A stretch of 12,634 nucleotides of DNA, taken from positions 1-12,634 of the forward strand of contig CAUJIL010000128.1 of NCBI GenBank assembly GCA_963204845.1, given 5' to 3'. This DNA is from Pseudomonadota bacterium (GTDB lineage: Bacteria; Pseudomonadota; Gammaproteobacteria; Pseudomonadales; UBA5518). Positions within the stretch are counted from its first letter, which is position 1. The number at the start of each line of letters is the position of its first letter. The notes below the pieces were generated by a model. It searched no databases. It saw only the letters and a list, made by a program, of their open reading frames with translations, and had not been told where the DNA came from. A program made the position numbers and the translations under genes. This document shows positions 4,886-12,634 of this stretch, piece by piece.

Positions 4886-6202
4886 CTGCGGCAACCAGCG
4901 CAACCTGAGCGCGGCGGCGCCGGCCGGCGCCGCGAAACCCTCGCAGATGCACAGATCCGCCACCGCGGCCAGTTCGCCGTCGACGAACAACAGCGGCAGC
5001 CGTGCGCGCAGCCACGGCGGCACGCCGTATTCCTGTGCCAGCTGCCCCAGCGTCTTGCCCGGCCGGCCCACCGGCCGGCAGCGCAGCGCCGGTGAACCGA
5101 AGTCGATCCGGTGCTCGCGGCCCGGGCGTACGCCGGCGCCGGTGCAGCGCTGCAACTCGACCAGTCCGGCGCCCTCGATCCGCGCCGACTCGCCCGGCGC
5201 GAGCACGATCCCGGCCGCCGGCGGCGGCTCGTGCGCCGCCACCGCGTAGAGGCGTTCGCGGTAGCGCCGGATCGCGACGTCGCCCAGCACCAGCGCCGGC
5301 TGGGCGTCGGCGCGCGCCGCGATCACTTCCTCGCGCAACGTCTGCAGCGCGCGCGCATCGGGCGTGGTGGCCGTGTGCATCGCGAGCCAGGCGCGCAGCA
5401 GCGCATCGGCGCGCGCGCTCGACAGCCGTTGCCACGGGGCGAGACCGAGATACGGCTGCCCGAAGCGGTCGATGCCGGCGCAGGCCGCGAGATCCTCGCG
5501 CGTACGCTCGGCGCAGATGTCGGCCGCCTGCGCGAGGTTGTGCGCCGCGCGCGCGATCGCCGACGCCGCCCCCGGGAAACGCTCGAGCAGGGGCGGCAGC
5601 ACGCGGTGGCGCAGGAAATTGCGGTCGTACTCCAGGCGCGCGTTGGAGGGATCCTCGATCCACTCCAGTCCCGCGGCGAGCGCGTGGCCGCGCAGCTCCT
5701 CGCGTGGCACCTCGAGCAGCGGACGGCACAGCCGCGCCTGCCCGCAACCGCGCTCGTGCGGCATTCCGGCCAGCCCGGCGACGCCGGCGCCACGCACCAG
5801 CCGCAACAGCACGGTCTCGACCTGGTCGTCGCGGTGGTGCGCCAGCAGCAGCAGGTCGCCCGGCGCGCAGAAGGCCTCGAACTCCCGGTAGCGCGCCGCG
5901 CGCAGCGCCTCCTCCGACACCGGCGCGGCAGCGTCGCGCCCCGGCTCGGCGCGCCGCGCGAAATATTCGATTCCGAGGTCGGCACACACGCCGGCGCAGT
6001 GACGGCTCCACGCCGCCGAGGCCGCGTTCACCCCATGGTCGACGTGCAGCGCGACCAGCGTCGGCACGCGGGCATCCCTCGCGCGCAGCCGCGCGCACAG
6101 ATCGAGCAATACGTGGGAATCCAGTCCGCCGCTGTAGGCCACCACCCAGCGCCGCGCCGCAGGATGCTCCGTCAGCAGCGGCAGCAGCGGCGCGGGCTGC
6201 AT
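4874..6202 (-). CDS. tilS: tRNA(Ile)-lysidine synthetase
   Basis: A 442-residue essential cytoplasmic enzyme. It uses ATP to attach lysine to C34 of the tRNA-Ile with anticodon CAU, turning a methionine-reading anticodon into one reading AUA. The N-type ATP pyrophosphatase loop SGGLDS is at 24-29. The family segments ALHVDHGVN (51-59), LLAHHRDDQVET (119-130) and WIEDPSN with YDRNFLRHR (181-200) follow. The C-terminal TilS domain contains RPGKTLGQLAQEYGVPPW and RLPLLFVDGELAAV, at about residues 380-417. The start is ATG 6202, 13 bases after the accA stop. The open frame continues 60 codons upstream, but that part lies inside accA and does not look like TilS. The ribosome binding site is poor (GCGGGG). 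It closes the lpx-dnaE-accA run, and its stop lies in the loop of a convergent hairpin. Confidence 0.96.
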   Translation of the reverse strand: MQPAPLLPLLTEHPAARRWVVAYSGGLDSHVLLDLCARLRARDARVPTLVALHVDHGVNAASAAWSRHCAGVCADLGIEYFARRAEPGRDAAAPVSEEALRAARYREFEAFCAPGDLLLLAHHRDDQVETVLLRLVRGAGVAGLAGMPHERGCGQARLCRPLLEVPREELRGHALAAGLEWIEDPSNARLEYDRNFLRHRVLPPLLERFPGAASAIARAAHNLAQAADICAERTREDLAACAGIDRFGQPYLGLAPWQRLSSARADALLRAWLAMHTATTPDARALQTLREEVIAARADAQPALVLGDVAIRRYRERLYAVAAHEPPPAAGIVLAPGESARIEGAGLVELQRCTGAGVRPGREHRIDFGSPALRCRPVGRPGKTLGQLAQEYGVPPWLRARLPLLFVDGELAAVADLCICEGFAAPAGAAALRLRWLPQEPG

Positions 6203-6215
6203 CAGGGCCCCGCGT

Positions 6216-7166
6216 TCAGCGGCTGCCGTAGGACATAAGGCGCTGGAAGCGCGTCTCGAGCAGTTCGTCGAGCGGGATCGCGCGCAGGCGGCCGACTTCG
6301 GCGACCAGGTGCTCGCGGATGCGCTGCGCCGTCGTGTCGACGTCGCGGTGCGCCCCGCCCAGCGGCTCCGGGATCGTCGCATCGACGATGCCGAGCTCCT
6401 CCAGCACGCTCGAGGTGAGGCCCATCGCCTCGGCCGCCTCGGGCGCCTTGTCCGAGGTCTTCCAGATGATGTTCGCGCAGCCTTCCGGCGAGATCACGAA
6501 GTAGGTCGAATACTGCAGCATCGCGAGATGGTCGCCGACGCCGATACCGAGCGCGCCGCCCGAACTGCCCTCGCCGATCACCACGCAGACGATCGGCGTG
6601 CGCAGCCGCGACATCACCGCGAGGTTCTGCGCGATCGCCTCGCTGATGCCGCGCTCCTCCGAGTCGATCCCGGGATACGCACCCGGCGTGTCGATCAGCG
6701 TGACCACCGGCAGCCCGAAACGCTCGGCGAGCTCCATCAGCCGCATCGCCTTGCGGTAGCCCTCGGGCTTCGGCATGCCGAAGTTGCGCCGCACCTTCTC
6801 GGGGACGCCGCGTCCCTTCTCCTGGCCGACCACCATCACCGGCGTGCCGTCGAGGCGCGCGAGCCCGCCGACGATCGCGTTGTCGTCGGCGAACTTGCGG
6901 TCGCCGTGCAACTCGTCGAAATCGGTGAACACGCGTTCGATGTAGTCCAGCGTGTACGGGCGGCGCGGATGGCGCGCGACCTTCACAACCTGCCACGGCG
7001 TGAGGTTCGCGTAGATCTTCTCGGTGAGCCGGTCGCTCTTCAGGCGCAGCTTCTCGATCTCGTCGCCGATGTTGATCTGGTTGTCGTTGCCGACCAGACG
7101 CAGTTCCTCGATTTTCGCCTCGAGCTCGGCGATCGGCTGTTCGAAATCGAGATAGTTCGGGTTCAT
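6216..7166 (-). CDS. accA: Acetyl-CoA carboxylase carboxyltransferase subunit alpha
   Basis: A 316-residue subunit which with AccD transfers CO2 from carboxybiotin on AccB to acetyl-CoA, making malonyl-CoA, the first committed step of fatty acid synthesis. A helical, coiled-coil-prone N-terminus (about 8-50) precedes ARHPRRPYTLDYI (64-76) and FDELHGDR (83-90). The crotonase-like core contains TLIDTPGAYPG (156-166), IGEGSSGGALGIGVGD (197-212) and ISPEGCANIIWK (225-236). The GEGSSGG loop has Ser where E. coli has a third Gly. The length matches E. coli (319). The start ATG 7166 gives the family N-terminus MNPNYLDFEQPI, but I see no clear ribosome binding site before it. The gene is 79 bases after dnaE, and the gap holds a promoter-like inverted repeat. 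tilS follows after 13 bases. Confidence 0.97.
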   Translation of the reverse strand: MNPNYLDFEQPIAELEAKIEELRLVGNDNQINIGDEIEKLRLKSDRLTEKIYANLTPWQVVKVARHPRRPYTLDYIERVFTDFDELHGDRKFADDNAIVGGLARLDGTPVMVVGQEKGRGVPEKVRRNFGMPKPEGYRKAMRLMELAERFGLPVVTLIDTPGAYPGIDSEERGISEAIAQNLAVMSRLRTPIVCVVIGEGSSGGALGIGVGDHLAMLQYSTYFVISPEGCANIIWKTSDKAPEAAEAMGLTSSVLEELGIVDATIPEPLGGAHRDVDTTAQRIREHLVAEVGRLRAIPLDELLETRFQRLMSYGSR

Positions 7167-7197
7167 CGGGGAGTTCGTGGCCCGCAGCGTGTCGAAG

Positions 7198-7222
7198 GGT
7201 CGCCAAGCTTAGCAAGGCGACC
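7198..7222. promoter_or_regulatory. Inverted repeat with extended -10-like loop before accA
   Basis: In the dnaE-accA gap a perfect 7-bp inverted repeat, GGTCGCC (7198-7204) and GGCGACC (7216-7222), encloses 11 bases. On the minus strand the loop reads TTGCTAAGCTT. It contains TGC-TAAGCT (7214-7206), which fits an extended -10 (TGnTAnnnT) and would start a transcript about 33 bases before accA. No good -35 is visible. A palindrome around a -10 could be a repressor operator; alternatively it is a weak dnaE terminator, though it has no T-run. Confidence 0.35.
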
Positions 7223-7245
7223 GCCAAAGTTCCATGCGCCCCGAG

Positions 7246-10689
<3,444 letters not shown>

Positions 10690-10696
10690 GGACGCC

Positions 10697-11311
10697 TCAG
10701 CGGGAATCGGCGGCGTATTGTGCGGCGGCGGCGCGCACCGGCGCAAAGGACATCCGGTGCACCGGACTGGCGCCGAGGCGCACCAGCGCCGCCACGTGCG
10801 CCGCGGTCGGATAGCCCTTGTGGCGCGCGAAGCCGTAGCCGGGATGACGCTCGTCGAGCCGGCGCATCTCCTCGTCGCGCGCCACCTTCGCGAGCACCGA
10901 GGCGGCGCTGATCGCGGGCACGAGGTCGTCGCCGCCGACCACGGCCACGGCACGCCACTCCCAGGCGGGCAGCCGGTTGCCGTCGACCAGCACCGCCGCG
11001 GGCGGCGGCGCGAGCGCCTGCACCGCGCGCCGCATCGCCAGCAGGCTGGCTTGCAGGATGTTCAGCGCGTCGATCTCGGCGACGCTGGCGCGCGCCACCG
11101 ACCACGCGAGCGCCTCCGCGCGCACCGCTTCGGCCAGCGTCTCGCGGCGGGCGGCGCTGAGCTTCTTCGAGTCGCGCAGCCCGGGCAGCATGCTGCCGGG
11201 TGCGAGGATCACCGCGGCCGCGAACACATCACCGGCCAACGGTCCGCGGCCCGCCTCGTCGACGCCCGCCACGCGCACGCCACTCGCCAGCAGTTCCCGC
11301 CAGTCGTCCAT
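10697..11311 (-). CDS. rnhB: Ribonuclease HII
   Basis: A 204-residue type 2 RNase H. It cuts the RNA strand of RNA-DNA hybrids and starts removal of single ribonucleotides left in DNA by the replicative polymerase. The first motif GVDEAGRGPLAGDV (16-29) supplies catalytic D18 and E19 and the GRG loop (21-23) that reads the RNA-DNA junction. D110 in VLVDGN and D128 in VGGDDLVPAISAASVLAKV complete the four acidic residues. HKGYPTAAH lies at 164-172, and a short tail with HRMSF follows at 185-189. The length is typical. The ATG shares one base with the lpxB stop (TGATG), so translation is probably coupled. dnaE follows after seven bases, pairing the polymerase with an enzyme that repairs its ribonucleotide errors. 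Confidence 0.97.
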   Translation of the reverse strand: MDDWRELLASGVRVAGVDEAGRGPLAGDVFAAAVILAPGSMLPGLRDSKKLSAARRETLAEAVRAEALAWSVARASVAEIDALNILQASLLAMRRAVQALAPPPAAVLVDGNRLPAWEWRAVAVVGGDDLVPAISAASVLAKVARDEEMRRLDERHPGYGFARHKGYPTAAHVAALVRLGASPVHRMSFAPVRAAAAQYAADSR

Positions 11312-12471
11312 CAGGGTCTGCCCCGGCGCGCCAGCGCGAGCACCGCCTCGGCCGCGCGCACCGCGGCGCCGCAGCGCAACTCGGCGTGCAGCGCGTCGAA
11401 GCGCGCAGCGAGCACGGCGCGCCGCGCCTCGTCGTGCAGCAGCCGCAGCAGTTCGTCGGCCAGCGCGCGCGGCTGCACCGCGTCCTGCAGCAGCTCCGGC
11501 ACCAGCGCCTCGCCGGCGAGAATGTTCGGCAGCGCGACCCAGCGCGTGCGCAGCATGCGCGAGATCAGCGCGTGCGAAATCGCGGCCATGCGGTAGGCGG
11601 TGACCATCGGCAGCTTGAACAGCATCGCCTCGAGCGTCGCGGTACCGCAGGCGACCAGCGCCAGGTCAGCCGCCTCGAGCGCACCGTGCGAATCGCCCGC
11701 GAGCAGCCGGAACGCGGGCGCCGACGGCCGGTCGCGGAGCAGCGTGGCGAGCAGCGTGCGCGCGCGCTCGTCGACCGCCGGCAGCACGAAACGCAGGCCT
11801 GGCGACTCGCGCAGGCAGATGTCGCAGGCCGCCAGGAACGGCGGCGCCAGGCGCGCGAGTTCCCCGGCGCGCGACCCCGGCAACACCGCGATCACCGGCC
11901 CGCCCGGCTCCAGCCCGAGGCGCGCGCGTGCCGCCGCACGGTCGGGCACCGGCGCGATGCGATCGGCCAGCGGATGTCCGACGTAACAGGCCTGGACGCC
12001 GTGGGCGGCGTACAGTTGCTGCTCGAAGGGGAACAGGGTCAGCATCAGATCCACGCTGCGCCGGATCGTCGCGATCCGCCCGCTGCGCCACGCCCACACC
12101 GAGGGGCTGACGTAGTGGGCCACCGGGATGCCGCCGGAGCGCAGGCGGCGTTCGAGACCGAGGTTGAAGTCGGGCGCGTCGATGCCGACGAATACGGCCG
12201 GCCGCTCGCGCAGGAACTCGCGCGCCAGCGCGCGGCGCAGGCCGAGCAGTTCCGGCAGCCGCCGCAGCGGTTCGACCAGGCCCATCACCGCGAGCCGCTC
12301 GGCAGGGGCGAGGATGCGCATCCCCTGCCGGCGCATGCGTTCACCGCCGACACCGCGTGCCGCCAGCGCCGGCACGCGCATCGCCAACGCCTGCAGCAGA
12401 TCGGCGCCGAGCAGGTCTCCGGAGTGTTCGCCAGCCACCAGGCCGACGTGCAGCACGTTGTCTGCGGTCAT
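11311..12471 (-). CDS. lpxB: Lipid-A-disaccharide synthase
   Basis: A 386-residue family GT19 glycosyltransferase at the inner face of the inner membrane. It joins lipid X to UDP-diacylglucosamine to form the beta-1,6 disaccharide core of lipid A. AGEHSGDLLGADL (13-25) carries E15. VGIDAPDFN (95-103) carries D98, YVSPSVWAW (120-128) follows, and GHPLAD is at 165-170. LPGSRAGEL (197-205) gives R201 and E204, and LPNILAG (314-320) gives N316. These positions match the numbering of functionally important residues described for E. coli-type LpxB. In VACGTATLEAML (273-284) a Cys (275) stands where Ser is usual. The start ATG 12471 lies 14 bases after the lpxA stop. The stop overlaps rnhB by one base. 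Its presence implies a lipopolysaccharide outer membrane. Confidence 0.97.
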   Translation of the reverse strand: MTADNVLHVGLVAGEHSGDLLGADLLQALAMRVPALAARGVGGERMRRQGMRILAPAERLAVMGLVEPLRRLPELLGLRRALAREFLRERPAVFVGIDAPDFNLGLERRLRSGGIPVAHYVSPSVWAWRSGRIATIRRSVDLMLTLFPFEQQLYAAHGVQACYVGHPLADRIAPVPDRAAARARLGLEPGGPVIAVLPGSRAGELARLAPPFLAACDICLRESPGLRFVLPAVDERARTLLATLLRDRPSAPAFRLLAGDSHGALEAADLALVACGTATLEAMLFKLPMVTAYRMAAISHALISRMLRTRWVALPNILAGEALVPELLQDAVQPRALADELLRLLHDEARRAVLAARFDALHAELRCGAAVRAAEAVLALARRGRP

Positions 12472-12485
12472 CCCGCCGCTGCCGC

Positions 12486-12634
12486 TCAGCGCGCGATTCC
12501 GCGCGTGGCCACCGCGATCGACTCGGCGAACTCGCGCACCGCCTCATGTTCCGCCGAGAGTTCGGCGAGCGCGCGCAGCGCCTCGTCGACCGTAAGTTTC
12601 TGGCGGTAGACGATGCGATAGGCGAGTCGCAGCG
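12486..12634 (-). CDS. lpxA: UDP-N-acetylglucosamine acyltransferase, C-terminal fragment
   Basis: Only the last 48 codons are in the window; the gene enters from the right edge and ends at TGA 12488-12486. The visible part reads as the all-helical C-terminal domain of LpxA: LRLAYRIVYRQKLTVDEAL, then AEHEAVREFAESIAVATRG, and IAR at the end. The pattern (Y-R-x-x-Y-R, T-x-x-E-A, F near the end, R-G-I-x-R tail) is that of the family. LpxA catalyses the first step of lipid A synthesis, transferring a 3-hydroxyacyl chain from acyl carrier protein to UDP-GlcNAc. The catalytic beta-helix lies outside the window. Position directly before lpxB is the standard gene order. Confidence 0.92.
   Translation of the reverse strand, partial: LRLAYRIVYRQKLTVDEALRALAELSAEHEAVREFAESIAVATRGIAR

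Noticed and set aside
5002..6238. Long plus-strand frames opposite tilS
   Set aside because: They are Arg/Ala/Pro-rich frames complementary to a complete TilS with all its motifs; no independent support.
10690..10953. N-terminal extension of dnaE into rnhB
   Set aside because: The extension reads through rnhB in another frame and does not look like a PHP domain. MSTAFVHLRLHSEFS at 10689 is the family start.

Overview
The window is a stretch of core chromosome from a GC-rich gammaproteobacterium; I cannot name the genus. The evidence is the order lpxA-lpxB-rnhB-dnaE-accA-tilS, the order ffs-dnaX-ybaB-recR, and an rnd gene followed by a ycgL-family gene. All of these are familiar gammaproteobacterial arrangements. 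Every recognised gene lies on the minus strand except one unrecognised gene on the plus strand. I see no transposase, phage gene, CRISPR array, rRNA or tRNA.

Right part (12634 down to 4874, minus strand): the end of lpxA, then lpxB, rnhB, dnaE, accA and tilS. These serve lipid A synthesis, ribonucleotide removal, replication, fatty acid synthesis and tRNA-Ile modification. lpxB and rnhB overlap by one base, and rnhB and dnaE are 7 bases apart. Only dnaE-accA has a real gap (79 bases). It holds a perfect inverted repeat whose loop contains an extended -10-like element.

Middle (about 3867-4282): an intergenic region between the plus-strand orphan gene and dnaX. It carries the 4.5S signal recognition particle RNA gene (minus strand) with its own promoter-like sequence. 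A TATAAT box for dnaX lies just beyond the RNA's 3' end. A consensus TTGACA promoter faces the orphan gene, whose leader contains a possible 14-residue peptide and a direct repeat. The orphan gene (4283-4867, 194 residues) converges on tilS; the two stop codons lie inside a 7-bp-stem hairpin.

Left part (3866 down to 1, minus strand): dnaX, ybaB, recR, rnd and the start of a ycgL gene form a tight operon. Three of its four junctions are 4-base stop/start overlaps (ATGA, ATGA, GTGA). The operon joins the clamp loader, a nucleoid protein and recombinational repair to RNA processing.

The most striking signal is inside dnaX. It is a complete programmed -1 frameshift signal: a perfect AGGAGG, then an in-frame A AAA AAG slippery heptamer 13 bases later, then a perfect 9-bp hairpin 6 bases after that. 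The -1 frame stops two codons after the slip. It predicts a short gamma-type product (395 residues) beside full-length tau (575 residues). The least explained element is the plus-strand orphan gene with its leader.
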